Source of the DNA: Nocardioides pini
GTDB lineage: Bacteria; Actinomycetota; Actinomycetes; Propionibacteriales; Nocardioidaceae
Direction of reading: 5' to 3'
Assembly (NCBI RefSeq): GCF_026712185.1
Contig: NZ_JAPPUX010000003.1
Location: 248,001 to 312,000, forward strand
DNA length: 64,000 nt
The notes below the pieces were generated by a model, which did no database searches, was not told the DNA's origin, and worked only from the letters and a program-made list of their open reading frames with translations. How positions within the stretch are numbered: the first letter of the stretch is position 1; every line of letters begins with the position of its first letter. This document shows positions 24,170 to 33,316 of the stretch, piece after piece. The position numbers and the translations under genes were made by a program.

Positions 24170-27160
24170 GTGACTGTTCCTGCCACGCTGGTGTTCGCGA
24201 TCGATCTGCTCATGGGCCATCACCCGGAGCTGACGCCTGAGGAGCTCTGCGATCAGCTTCGTGCGCGCAACTGGGACATCGACGTCGAGGCCGTCACGGC
24301 GCACGTCGTGCAGCGCAAAGCCCATGCCACCGTGCCGGAGGCGGACGCGGTGCCAGTGGCGCCCGTGCCGGCTGCCCTTGTGCGAACGCGCGACCGCGGG
24401 CCGTGGCACGTCCAACCAGAGTCATCGGAACAGCTCGTGTTACAGGGAATCGAGCTGGACGCGATCCCGGAGGAGCTGGCCGCCGCTGTGCGGGACTTCG
24501 GTGCGGGACCGGTTCTCTTCGATCCCCCATCGCCCCCGTCGTCGACGATGTCTGCCGAGTTCGAGGATGCACTCCAGGAAATCTCGTCGGCGCTCACGGC
24601 CGAGATCATGGCGAACTCGGAGCTCGCTGCCGATCGTCGAGTCGCACTGAGGTCTGGCCACTTGTTGAGTCGAGGCCGCAACGGGTTCACTGCTCGGTGG
24701 GAAATGGACATCGACATTCCGGTCGTCGACGGCGCAACAGTCAAGCTCACCTCGCAGTCCGTCGTTGCGGACGCTGAAGTCGTCCAGATGGCAGGAACCT
24801 CCATCACCCTCTTCGTCGCGGCAACCGAGAAGCTGCTGGACGAGGAGGTACTCCTGGTCCTCGACGCCTCCTTCCTCCTGGAGCTCCGCCGCGCGTATGT
24901 ACGTCGTCTCCTGAAGGGGGACGCCACACTCGACTCCACAGCCGCCCTTGGCTTCATGAAGGATCCGTTGCCGACCGCACACAGCGGCGATTACCGGGCA
25001 CCCGGGTTGAATGCCGAGCAGGCTGCGTTCGTGGATCGTGCACTCAATCCCGGCACCACGTGGCTGTGGGGTCCGCCGGGCACGGGCAAGACAACGACCT
25101 TGGCTCATCTTCTCCATGAACTACGACGCAAACGCTTGCGAACTCTCTTCGTCTCGAACACCAACGCCGCTGTCGACACCGCCATCCTCAAGTTCCTGGA
25201 CGGGATCGTCGAAGCGCGCCTGGGCGAGATTGTCCGTATCGGCAATCCGAGCAGTGTGGGAATCGCTGGGCGTCAGGAGACACCTGTGCTCATCGATGAG
25301 ATCGCCGCGGCATCCGGACTCGAAGCCGGCGCGCATCTGGCGAGCTGCCGTAAGCAGATCAACAAACTCAAGACGGAGAACGCGAAACGGATCCTCAGCC
25401 TGAAGGATCCCGTGGCAGCGAGGGATCGTGGTTGGCTCGGTACGCCGGATATGGACTACTTCGAGCTGCTACAGGTGCGCGAGGTTTCCGGCACGGAGGC
25501 GGTGCTGGATCGGACCGAAGGGGAGATCGGACGCTTGGTCGAGCAGCGTCGCAGCCTCGAATCGTTGGTGTCACTCATCAAACAAGAGATCGTCGATCGA
25601 GGCCGCACGGTCTTCGCCACCGTCCATCAGACCTACCTGAACGCTCTCGAGGGTCAGCGGTTCGACGTCGTCGTGATCGATGAGGCGAGCATGGTTTCGT
25701 CCGATCTCGTGACTATCGCTGCTGGGCTGGGAACGGGACACACCATCATCGCCGGTGACTTCCGTCAGCTGAGTCCCATTAGCGCGGCAACGTCAGTTGC
25801 TGCAGAGAGATGGCTGAGAGTCAGCCCGTTCGACAAGGCTGGTGTGGCCTCTCGCGTGAGAGAGGGAACCGTTCCTCCGAACTTGACCGCCTTGACGACT
25901 CAGCACCGGATGCGCCCGAGCATCGAGCGCGTGATCGGGTCGAGTTTCTATCCTGAGGTGGGTCTGAGATCAGGTGAGTCGATCGCAACCCGACCCCGAG
26001 GTCGGCCGACGCCGATCGACGACGAGTTGGTCTTCGTGGACACGTCGGGCTTGAGGCCATGGATGACCCGACGCAACGGCCGTTACTCGAGGCTCAACGT
26101 CCTGCATGCCCAAGTCATCGACGCGATCGCTGGTCAGGTCAACGACGGTTCATCGTTCGGAGCCGTCAGTCCTTTTGCGCCGCAGGCTCGTTTGCTCGAG
26201 TCGCTCGTGAGTTCACGGGAGGGACACGCGGCAAGCACTGTGCATCGCTTCCAAGGCGGTGAACGCGATGTGATGGCTTGGGACATGACCGAAGGTCGAG
26301 CCGGCGCAACCAGAGTGAACCGATGGTTCGACGCCACACACGCCGACGAGGAAGGCGCGCGCCTCATCAACGTCGCGATGTCGCGCGCACGTGACCAGCT
26401 ATACGTCGTCGCAGACATGGATCGAGCACGATCCGGGTGTTCCGATCGATCGGTGGTCCGGCGTGTACTGGATGTGGTTCAGGCAGAAGGGACGACGGTC
26501 TCAGCCGTTGACGTCCTGCGCAGTTCCGCTGGGCGCACAACGGCTCATCGTGCGGGCGATTATCACCCGCTCATGGTTGCTCTCGCCCGGGACGAAGAGT
26601 GGGCCGTCGTATACAGCGCCGAGCCTCCGCGTTCGATCGACCCTGCCCTCGAAGTCGAGATCGCTCTGGCCGTCCGAGCTGGACGATCGTTGTATGTCCG
26701 CTGCGGGGTTCCCGATCGCGATTCTCAGCGCGCCGCCCTGGCTCGGTTACTGCTACTCGGGTGCCACGTCCAGCTGGTGCGACCGTGCAGAGAGAACATC
26801 CTCCTCACGCCTTCCGGCGTGATCACTTCGAGTGGCAGTCTCATCTCGCCGGGAGCCACCCAGCTTTGGCTACACACCGTCGACGTCGGGTTCGCTGGCA
26901 CTGCGCTCCGACTGATCAGCCGAAGGGGAGACGCGAATCCGGTGAACGGGGAGGCTGACCATTTGTGCCGTCTGGGTCATCCGCTTTTGGTCGATCACGG
27001 TCGCGAACACGACTTCAGGGGCCGTTGCCTCACCTGTCAGGGGGACGTGACGGAGCACGTGCGAACTACTCGCTCTCGGACGCGGGGAGCGGCTCGCAGT
27101 GCGGCCCGGTGTCATTCCTGCGGACACGAGTTCGATGCGACCGGTTGGTGCAAGTGCTGA
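24170..27160 (+). CDS. UPF1/Dna2-like SF1 helicase with Cys-rich C-terminus
   Basis: A 996-residue protein. About 280 N-terminal residues have no clear motif. The SF1B core starts with Walker A GPPGTGKT at 301-308, then DEASM (motif II), AGDFRQLSPIS (III), TQHRMRPSIERVI (IV), VSPFAPQARLLE, STVHRFQGGERDVM (V) and INVAMSRARDQLYVV (VI). After the helicase, roughly residues 795-915 resemble a degenerate phospholipase-D-like fold (VEIALAVRAGRSLYVRCG, then a strand ending LTPSGVITSSGSLIS) without an obvious HKD triad. The end is a double Cys/His cluster (CRLGHPLL, RCLTCQ; CHSCGHEFDATGWCKC). The GTG at 24170 is preferred over 24143 because GGGGGAGA at 24154-24161 is well spaced. It is divergent from the DUF262 gene with a 268-bp shared upstream region in which I see no firm promoter. 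Likely defence-linked; no named system fits. Confidence 0.8.
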   Translation: MTVPATLVFAIDLLMGHHPELTPEELCDQLRARNWDIDVEAVTAHVVQRKAHATVPEADAVPVAPVPAALVRTRDRGPWHVQPESSEQLVLQGIELDAIPEELAAAVRDFGAGPVLFDPPSPPSSTMSAEFEDALQEISSALTAEIMANSELAADRRVALRSGHLLSRGRNGFTARWEMDIDIPVVDGATVKLTSQSVVADAEVVQMAGTSITLFVAATEKLLDEEVLLVLDASFLLELRRAYVRRLLKGDATLDSTAALGFMKDPLPTAHSGDYRAPGLNAEQAAFVDRALNPGTTWLWGPPGTGKTTTLAHLLHELRRKRLRTLFVSNTNAAVDTAILKFLDGIVEARLGEIVRIGNPSSVGIAGRQETPVLIDEIAAASGLEAGAHLASCRKQINKLKTENAKRILSLKDPVAARDRGWLGTPDMDYFELLQVREVSGTEAVLDRTEGEIGRLVEQRRSLESLVSLIKQEIVDRGRTVFATVHQTYLNALEGQRFDVVVIDEASMVSSDLVTIAAGLGTGHTIIAGDFRQLSPISAATSVAAERWLRVSPFDKAGVASRVREGTVPPNLTALTTQHRMRPSIERVIGSSFYPEVGLRSGESIATRPRGRPTPIDDELVFVDTSGLRPWMTRRNGRYSRLNVLHAQVIDAIAGQVNDGSSFGAVSPFAPQARLLESLVSSREGHAASTVHRFQGGERDVMAWDMTEGRAGATRVNRWFDATHADEEGARLINVAMSRARDQLYVVADMDRARSGCSDRSVVRRVLDVVQAEGTTVSAVDVLRSSAGRTTAHRAGDYHPLMVALARDEEWAVVYSAEPPRSIDPALEVEIALAVRAGRSLYVRCGVPDRDSQRAALARLLLLGCHVQLVRPCRENILLTPSGVITSSGSLISPGATQLWLHTVDVGFAGTALRLISRRGDANPVNGEADHLCRLGHPLLVDHGREHDFRGRCLTCQGDVTEHVRTTRSRTRGAARSAARCHSCGHEFDATGWCKC

Positions 27161-27245
27161 TCGCGAGCGCAATTTGCCTTCGTCGTTCTCGGGCGGCCGT
27201 TGAGAGTGGGAATCGGGTTGGTTCATTCGCCACGCATGACCTGCG

Positions 27246-27272
27246 TTGACTGTCGGTGGTCATCCCTAGAGT
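27246..27272 (+). promoter_or_regulatory. candidate promoter for the TY-Chap/NERD operon
   Basis: TTGACT at 27246-27251 and TAGAGT at 27267-27272 resemble -35 and -10 hexamers, although the 15-bp spacer is short. They lie 45-72 bp upstream of the ATG at 27318. This is a weak prediction based on motif match. Confidence 0.35.
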
Positions 27273-27317
27273 CGTCTTCGTGGGGATCGCGGGGGCGATC
27301 CAGATGGGGGTCGAAGC

Positions 27318-28571
27318 ATGCATGGGCAGCTGGACGACGCGGTTGAGGCAGCTTGGCGGGAGTTCCGCCAGCGGCTCGCCGACCACGTGGCCGAGATGGC
27401 CGAGGGTGACTCGATCGTGGTGGAGCTGCGGCAGCCGCAAGAGAACGGTGCAGCGCCCTACTGCCAGGTGGCCGGTAGCACTGGGATGGTGCGCGTCGAG
27501 GCGGTGAGCAACGTCTACCTCGCGGTCGAGCACGAGCTCGACGAGGCGCAGGAGCGTGCGCTGGAGCGGCTCGGCTTCCATCGCCCCGAGGCCGAGGACT
27601 GGTCCGAGGACGAGACCAACTTCTGGATCGACCTCGAGCCGCGTGAGGCGGACCGGGCGGCGGTCATGATCGTGCGCGCGCTGCACGAGGTCTACGGCGT
27701 GCTGCACCCGGTCTACCTCGAGGCCGGCGGTCTGGAGCCGGAAGCCGCGGCGCAGCAGACGCCGGCGAGCAGCGACCCCGACCCCGACCAGGTCGTCCGC
27801 CCCTCCTCGGTCGACGAGGTGCGAGAGGTCGTGGACCGCGCCGTCGCTGGTCTCTACGACGAGGCGCCGGCGTGGGACAGCGACGGCGACCTCCCGCTGG
27901 TCACCGAGCACAACGTCCTCTGGGTGTCGGTCAACAACGCGAGCCCGCGCATCCTCCTGCACTGCTGCTTGCTCGGCGACGTCACCGACACCGCCGTCGC
28001 GCTGGAGGAGGTCAATCGCCGCAACCAGACGGAGTTCGGCCTGACCTTCGTGCTCCGCGAGGGCCGCATCTCCGTGACGCGGGAGATATGCGTGGAGGCA
28101 GTGACGCTCCGCGCGGTGACAGCTGAGGCCGAGCGGCTCCTCGGGCAGGTCGACCAGTGGGCCGGCGAGATAGCGACGGCGCTCGCACCCCGGCGGGACC
28201 AGGATCGCGCGAAGACGCCGAGCCGGTTCGGCACGGCCTACGCCGTGATGGTCGAGCTCGAGCGCGCCCAGCGCGGGTCGGTCGAGCCGGCCACGATGGC
28301 ACGGATCTTCCACCACGACACGGGGCTGCTGCTGAAGGCGATCCGCATCACCGAGCAGCGCCGCCGCGAGGTGCGGAGCAAGGTGCGGCGGGCGAAGGAC
28401 GAGGGGCGCCACCGCGACGAGCAGGTGGCGCGTGCGCGGCAGGAGTACATGCGCGAGCTCACGGCTCGCATGCGTGCCGCCCTCCGCCTCATCGTCGACG
28501 CGCCGGTGCGCAAGGTGCAGCTCGACCAGCTCGCGCTGTTCGACGAGGACGAGGCCGGGACCGGCCGGTGA
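27318..28571 (+). CDS. TY-Chap (YbjN / type III chaperone-like) protein
   Basis: A 417-residue cytoplasmic protein with two YbjN-like alpha/beta modules. The first (about 1-140) contains WREFRQRLADHVAEM, YCQVAGSTGMVRVEAVSN and FWIDLEPREADRAA. The second (about 175-290) contains LWVSVNNASPRILLHCCLL, TEFGLTFVLREGRISV and VTLRAVTAEAERLLGQVDQW. A helical C-terminal part follows, with a basic coiled-coil-like stretch (RRREVRSKVRRAKDEGRHRDEQVARA has the character, residues 350-375) and the tail VQLDQLALFDEDE. TY-Chap domains are thought to bind peptides or protein tails and occur near defence and secretion genes. It is 46 bp upstream of the NERD helicase in the same direction. High-GC codon use is host-like. 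Precise function unknown. Confidence 0.65.
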   Translation: MHGQLDDAVEAAWREFRQRLADHVAEMAEGDSIVVELRQPQENGAAPYCQVAGSTGMVRVEAVSNVYLAVEHELDEAQERALERLGFHRPEAEDWSEDETNFWIDLEPREADRAAVMIVRALHEVYGVLHPVYLEAGGLEPEAAAQQTPASSDPDPDQVVRPSSVDEVREVVDRAVAGLYDEAPAWDSDGDLPLVTEHNVLWVSVNNASPRILLHCCLLGDVTDTAVALEEVNRRNQTEFGLTFVLREGRISVTREICVEAVTLRAVTAEAERLLGQVDQWAGEIATALAPRRDQDRAKTPSRFGTAYAVMVELERAQRGSVEPATMARIFHHDTGLLLKAIRITEQRRREVRSKVRRAKDEGRHRDEQVARARQEYMRELTARMRAALRLIVDAPVRKVQLDQLALFDEDEAGTGR

Positions 28572-28617
28572 GCGCGTTCGCCGGACGAGACGGGCGCGTC
28601 GGTGATGGGGTGTCCGC

Positions 28618-30264
28618 ATGCCTCGCCTGATCCCGGAGCAGCCGACCTTCACCACCGAGTCCGAGCAGGCGGTGTGGGAGCGGCTGCGTGACGGCCTCGG
28701 TGACGACGACGTGCTCATCACCAACCTGCGCCTCACCGACGAGACCAAGGACCACGAGGTCGACATCGTCGTCCTCATGCCCGACATCGGCATCGTGGCG
28801 CTCGAGGTCAAGGGCGGCAGCGTCTGGTGGGACGACGGCTGGCGCATCAAGCGCCGCGGCCGCGAGGCGGTCATCCACCCGGTCGACCAGGCCCGCGACG
28901 GCAAGTACGCCCTGCGTGCCTACGTCGAGCGCGACGAGCGCTGGGGGAGCCGCACCCGCGTCGCATGGGCGCACGCGGTCGTCACGCCGTACTCCGAGTT
29001 CGACGCCGACTTCGCTCTGACCGACCTGCCGCGCTGGTCGCTCCACGACACCAAGGACCAGGAGCACCTCGTCGGCCGGCTGCGGCAGAACGCCCAGAAG
29101 ATGACCCACGGCCAGCGGGTCGCGACCGCCGACGACGTCGACGCGATCGTCGACATCCTCACGGGTCGGCTGCCCACGTCGTACGACATCCGCGCCGAGG
29201 CCGACGAGCGAGCCGGCGTCGCGGACCGGCTCACGCTCGAGCAGGCCACCATCCTCCAAGTGACCCGGCTGCTCCACCGCGTAGAAGTGCGCGGTGGCGC
29301 CGGCAGCGGCAAGACCGTGCTCGCCCTCCAGCAGGCAAAGGAGCTGACCCGTGGCGGGCAGGACCGCAAGCCGCAGCGGGCCGCCGTGCTCTGCTACTCG
29401 ATCGGGCTTGCCGAGCACCTCAAGCGCGAGGTCGCCACCTGGCACCACCGCCACCGACCTGCCTTCGTTGGCACCTTCCACGACTTCGGGCGCCAGTGGG
29501 GAGCCACTGATGGCGACCGCCAGGACAGTGAGTTCTGGGAGGAGCGGCTGCCGGCCGAGATGGCCGAGCTCGCCGCGGCGCTTCCCGACAACCACAAGTA
29601 CGACGCGGTCATCGTCGACGAGGCCCAGGACTTCGCCGACTCGTGGTGGACGCCCGTGCTGCGCGCGTTGCGCGACGAGGAGGAGGGCGGCCTGTTCGTC
29701 TACTCCGACGAGAACCAACGGATCTTCGCCCGCTTCGGCCGCCCGCCGGTCGCGCTGGTCCCGCTCGTGCTCGACCACAACCTCCGCAACACCAAGCAGA
29801 TCCACGAGTCGTTCGGGCCGCTCGCGCCGAGCCGGATGTACTCGCGTGGCGGCGAGGGTCCGACGGTCCGCTTCATCGACGTCGGCGACGATGACCCGCT
29901 CGACGTCGCGGACGACGAGGTCGACCGGCTGCTCGACGCTGGATGGGACCCCCAGCACGTCGCGCTGCTGACCACCGGACATCGGCACCCGATCCAGGTC
30001 GAGCGGACCGACTTCCACGACCAGGAGGGCTACTGGCGCACCTACTGGGACGACGACGTCTTCTACGGCCACGTCCTCGGCTGCAAGGGGCTCGAGCGCC
30101 GCGCAGTGGTGCTCTGCCTCAACGAGGACGGGTCCCGCGACCGCGCGCGCGAGCGGCTCTACGTCGGGATGTCGCGCGCGACCGACGAGCTGGTCGTCGT
30201 CGGCGAGCCGGAGACGGTGCGTCGGGTCGGCGGACCCGACGTGGCACGGCGGCTGGGGGTGTGA
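28618..30264 (+). CDS. NERD nuclease domain fused to UvrD-like SF1 helicase
   Basis: A 548-residue protein. The N-terminal NERD (nuclease-related) domain, residues about 10-125, has the PD-(D/E)xK-like signature HEVDIVVL followed by VALEVKGG. The C-terminal SF1A helicase begins with Walker A GGAGSGKT at 226-233, then LCYSIGLAEHL, IVDEAQDF (motif II), YSDENQRIF (III), LDHNLRNTKQIH (IV) and YVGMSRATDELVVVG (VI). Such NERD-helicases are presumed to unwind and cut DNA, and are frequent in phage-defence neighbourhoods, but housekeeping repair roles are also possible. ATG at 28618 follows GGTGATGGGGTGTCCGC with only a loose Shine-Dalgarno. It is convergent with the serine hydrolase remnant 7 bp away. 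Confidence 0.85.
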   Translation: MPRLIPEQPTFTTESEQAVWERLRDGLGDDDVLITNLRLTDETKDHEVDIVVLMPDIGIVALEVKGGSVWWDDGWRIKRRGREAVIHPVDQARDGKYALRAYVERDERWGSRTRVAWAHAVVTPYSEFDADFALTDLPRWSLHDTKDQEHLVGRLRQNAQKMTHGQRVATADDVDAIVDILTGRLPTSYDIRAEADERAGVADRLTLEQATILQVTRLLHRVEVRGGAGSGKTVLALQQAKELTRGGQDRKPQRAAVLCYSIGLAEHLKREVATWHHRHRPAFVGTFHDFGRQWGATDGDRQDSEFWEERLPAEMAELAAALPDNHKYDAVIVDEAQDFADSWWTPVLRALRDEEEGGLFVYSDENQRIFARFGRPPVALVPLVLDHNLRNTKQIHESFGPLAPSRMYSRGGEGPTVRFIDVGDDDPLDVADDEVDRLLDAGWDPQHVALLTTGHRHPIQVERTDFHDQEGYWRTYWDDDVFYGHVLGCKGLERRAVVLCLNEDGSRDRARERLYVGMSRATDELVVVGEPETVRRVGGPDVARRLGV

Positions 30265-30271
30265 GCGGCCG

Positions 30272-31682
30272 CTATCGCGGGCGGTGCAGCCTCTTAAGCC
30301 TGCCGCCGTCCAGCGGCGTACCGCGCCACGTGGCTCGCGCGGTCCCGGTCGAGAGGGAGCACTCGACGTCCAGGCGATGAGGTGTCTCGAGGAAGATCGC
30401 CTCGACGCGGAAGGTGTCGTCGTCGATCCAGCCGACCGATGCCGCAACAGGTACGGCGTCCCCTGAGGCGTCGCTCGGCTCGGAGACGAGCCACTCGCCG
30501 GCGCCCGCTGCGAAGGTCAGGGCGTTGTCCGGCTCGTGGAGCGTGAGGCCGACGCTGCCGTGCGCCGTCTCCACCGCGACGGACGACAGCGTGGACACAA
30601 TCTCGGCAGCGGAGGAACCCACCACCGAGAACGTCGTGCCGCTCCAGTCCTCCCACCGCGGCGGCGCCGGCGCACCCGGGCAGGGAGGCAGGCGCAGCGT
30701 GCGGAGCCTCTCCACCAGGCGTGGGTGTGCGTCCTCGGTGATCTCGGTCCCGCCACCGAGGCTGGGGAGCAGGTGCTCCCAGACGTGGTCCAGGACCGTC
30801 TGCATCGCCTCGGTGCCGCCGGTGATGGCGACCACGGCGTCCTGCTCCGGCAGCACCAGGCAGAACTGGCCGAAGGCGCCGTCGCCGCGGTAGCCGTGCC
30901 GCGACATCCAGAAGCCGTAGCCGTAGCCCTGGCTCCAGTCGACCTTATATGCATCCGCATCCACTGTGGCCACCGCCCGGGACGTCGCCTGGGCGACGTA
31001 CGACTCGGGGATCAGCTGCTGCCCGCCCCAACGGCCGCGCTGGAGGTAGAGCTGGCCGAGCTTCGCCACGTCCTCGGCGCGGGCGAAGAGACCGCTGAAG
31101 CCCTGTTCGCGTCCCGGCGGCAGGCAGAACCAGGCGACCGGGTCGATCCCGAGCGGCTGGAGCAGCCGCGGACCGAGGTACTCGCTCAGCCGCTGCCCCG
31201 TCACGCGCTGGATCACAGCGGCGACGGTGTAGGTGCAGGGCTGGCTGTAGGCGAAGACGCTGCCCGGGGTCGCCTCCGGTGGAATCAGCAGGAACCCGCG
31301 GACCGGGTCCTCGCGGTCCCGCGCCACGGCCTCCGGCCACATCTCCCGGTCGTGGCCGCTGGACATCGAGATGAGGTGCCGCAGGGTGAGCGACCGGCTG
31401 CGCGCATCGACGATCTCGTCGGCGTACTCCGGGAAGTGCTGCAGCACCGTGTCGTCGAGGCCGACCAGTCCCTCGTCCACCGCGAACGCCAGGGCCGTCG
31501 ATGTGAAGCTCTTGCTCAGCGAGTAGACCAGCCGCGTCCGCTCGGCCGTGTGTGGCGCCCACCAGCCCTCGGCGACGACGTGCCCGCCGGAGCACCATCA
31601 GCCCGTGGAGCTCGACGCTCGGGTCAGCGTCGACCGCGCTCACGAACGCCAGGACCCCGGCCGGGTCGACACCCTGGCTCAT
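30272..31682 (-). pseudogene. serine hydrolase (beta-lactamase class C fold), frameshifted
   Basis: The main open part (30272-31480 plus upstream codons) encodes a class C beta-lactamase-like hydrolase. It has the nucleophile motif SLSK (read as LVYSLSKSFTSTA just upstream of MDEGLVGL), the FAYSQPCTY motif in the YxN position, and YGYGFWMSRHG plus AITGG in the C-terminal lobe. The natural start appears to be the ATG at 31682 (MSQGVDPAGVLAFVSAVDAD), which lies in another frame. Near 31,585-31,592 the reading moves from LMVLRR into HVVAEGWWAPHTAERTR, so one base too many or two too few are present. All catalytic residues lie after the shift. It may be a true pseudogene, a recent mutation or a sequencing error. 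A shorter intact protein starting at a downstream codon would lack the N-terminus. Confidence 0.75.
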
Positions 31683-31810
31683 GGGCGTGGCTCGTGGGAG
31701 CTGGCGCACGCCGCCAGCGTACGGCGGGACGAGCGCCGGTGGCCGCCATGTTGCCCGGGTGGGTAGGGCCTTTCGGCCCTGCGGCGGCGCGGGCCCGCGC
31801 TGGTTGGGTG

Positions 31811-31911
31811 GTCGTCGAGACGGCAGGACCGGAGCCAGCGGGCTCGGTGGGCCGACAGCACGTCCGCCCCGACCGTGCCCCTGCGGGGTGACCGGTCCTG
31901 TCGTCTTGGTG
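31811..31911 (+). ncRNA. candidate structured RNA (long stem with three inner hairpins)
   Basis: In the 376-bp gap between the hydrolase remnant and the DUF2786 gene, AGACGGCAGGACCGG (31818-31832) pairs with CCGGTCCTGTCGTCT (31892-31906) over 15 bp with one G-U, and further G-U/G-C pairs extend it toward 31813/31911. Inside are three hairpins: GAGCC/GGCTC (31832-31845, sharing its first base with the outer stem), GGGC-C-GAC/GTC-C-GCCC (31849-31869) and CCCC/GGGG (31878-31888). The wobble pairs favour an RNA read on the plus strand. The rest of the gap (31683-31810 and 31912-32058) holds shorter GC hairpins, e.g. AGGGCC/GGCCCT at 31765-31780, and the Shine-Dalgarno of the next gene. It could be a 5' leader element or an independent RNA; in a GC-rich genome some pairing is expected by chance. 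Confidence 0.35.
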
Positions 31912-32058
31912 CTTGCCCCGGTACGCCGTCCACTGCGCGTCGGCGCGGACGGCGACGCGCCGGCGGTGGGCGGGGGGCGCCTGATCCGCCCTGTGGAGGG
32001 AGCGCCGCGGCTGTCGGTGAAGCGTCGTAGCGTCCTGCGGACCACGAAGGGGGACCAC

Positions 32059-33309
32059 ATGGGCGCCAACAGCAGGAAGCGGAAGGCAGCGCGGCAGCGC
32101 ACGCAGGAGCGGAACGAGCAGCCCGGTGAGGACCCGACGCGGGCCGGTGAGAGCTGGGACGCTGCGCGGGCCTACGCGGTCGTCGAGGCGCACGTGCACC
32201 ACGCACTGCGACAGCTCATCCGCAAAAAGCTCAGCTCCGACGAGGTCGCGCGAGTCGCGCAGCACCTCGTCACGAGGGCCGCGCCCCACCCGAGGCACGT
32301 GGTCGAGATCGTGCTGCACGACCTGGCGCACGTGGTGCTCGGCCACGTGGTGGACGGCGGGTGGTCGCCGTCAGACCTCGGCGAGCTGGTCATGCGCAAC
32401 CTCGGCCCGGCGCACCTCCCGCTGCTGGCGACGGCGCTGCGCGAGCACGAGCGCAGCAGTGCATGTGCTCAGGCATGGCGGGACGCGGTCGACGCACTCG
32501 ACGAGCCGGCACTCGCGCTGGGTCCCGGCGAGCCTGTCGCTGCGCTGCTCGGACTGGTCGCCCTGCTCAACGTCGCGCCCCGGCTGACCGATGCGATCGC
32601 CGGCACCGCTGAGCAGACGGGTCCGGAGCACCCGAAGCTCGCGCGGGTCCGGGCGCTGCTCGCCAAGGCCGAGTCCACCGAGTTCGACGAGGAGGCCGAG
32701 GCGTTGTCGGCCAAGGCGCAGGAGCTCATCTCCCGCTACGCGCTGGACCAGCTGCTCGATGACGGGCCCGCGAGCGGACGCAGCGACCTGCGGGTGCGGC
32801 GCCTGTGGCTCGACAGGCCCTACGTGCGGGCCAAGACACTGCTGGTCTCGGCCGTGGCCTCGGCCAACCGGTGCCGTGCGGCGGGTGCGGACCAGCTCGG
32901 GTTCAGCGTGGTGGTCGGGTCCGCGTCCGACCTCGACGCGGTCGAGCTGATGGTGACCTCCCTGCTGGTGCAGGCGGATGCTGCGATGTTGCGCCACGGT
33001 CGCCGCACCAGCGCGACCGGGACGACGCGGATGAAGTCGTTCCGCCAGTCCTTCCTCACCGCCTACGCCCTCCGCATCGCGGACCGGCTGGAGCGGGCCA
33101 ACATCGAGGCCGCCCGCGCCACCGGTGCCGACCTGCTCCCCGTGCTCCGGTCGCAGGAGGCGAAGGTCGCCGAGGAGTTCGTCCGGCTGGTGCCGCACAG
33201 CGTCGGCAGGAGCACGACCGTGAGCAACAGCGAGGGCTGGACGGCCGGTCTCGCGGCGGCCGACCTCGCGCAGCTCGGGGTCAACGGACGCCTCGACCAC
33301 GCCGGGTGA
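32059..33309 (+). CDS. DUF2786 domain protein
   Basis: A 416-residue soluble protein. A basic N-terminus (MGANSRKRKAARQRTQERN) is followed by a helical region of about 150 residues with HHALRQLIRKKLSSDEVARVA. The DUF2786 motif lies at about 190-230: LARVRALLAKAESTEFDEEA and ALSAKAQELISRYALD. A C-terminal DUF7168-like part contains FRQSFLTAYALRIADRL. The family is found in Actinobacteria and phages and has no established function. ATG 32059 is chosen for the GAAGGGGGA Shine-Dalgarno at 32046-32054; the open frame upstream overlaps the hairpin-rich gap and is spurious. It is convergent with the helicase gene at 33317. Confidence 0.85.
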   Translation: MGANSRKRKAARQRTQERNEQPGEDPTRAGESWDAARAYAVVEAHVHHALRQLIRKKLSSDEVARVAQHLVTRAAPHPRHVVEIVLHDLAHVVLGHVVDGGWSPSDLGELVMRNLGPAHLPLLATALREHERSSACAQAWRDAVDALDEPALALGPGEPVAALLGLVALLNVAPRLTDAIAGTAEQTGPEHPKLARVRALLAKAESTEFDEEAEALSAKAQELISRYALDQLLDDGPASGRSDLRVRRLWLDRPYVRAKTLLVSAVASANRCRAAGADQLGFSVVVGSASDLDAVELMVTSLLVQADAAMLRHGRRTSATGTTRMKSFRQSFLTAYALRIADRLERANIEAARATGADLLPVLRSQEAKVAEEFVRLVPHSVGRSTTVSNSEGWTAGLAAADLAQLGVNGRLDHAG

Positions 33310-33316
33310 CCACGCG

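Noticed and set aside
4383-27160. Prophage or integrative element
   Set aside because: No integrase, capsid, terminase or replication genes, and no tRNA or att-like repeat found at either edge.
24170-27160. Zorya, Druantia or Gabija helicase
   Set aside because: No ZorA/B motor pair, DruE-type DUF1998 helicase or OLD-family GajA partner lies next to it.
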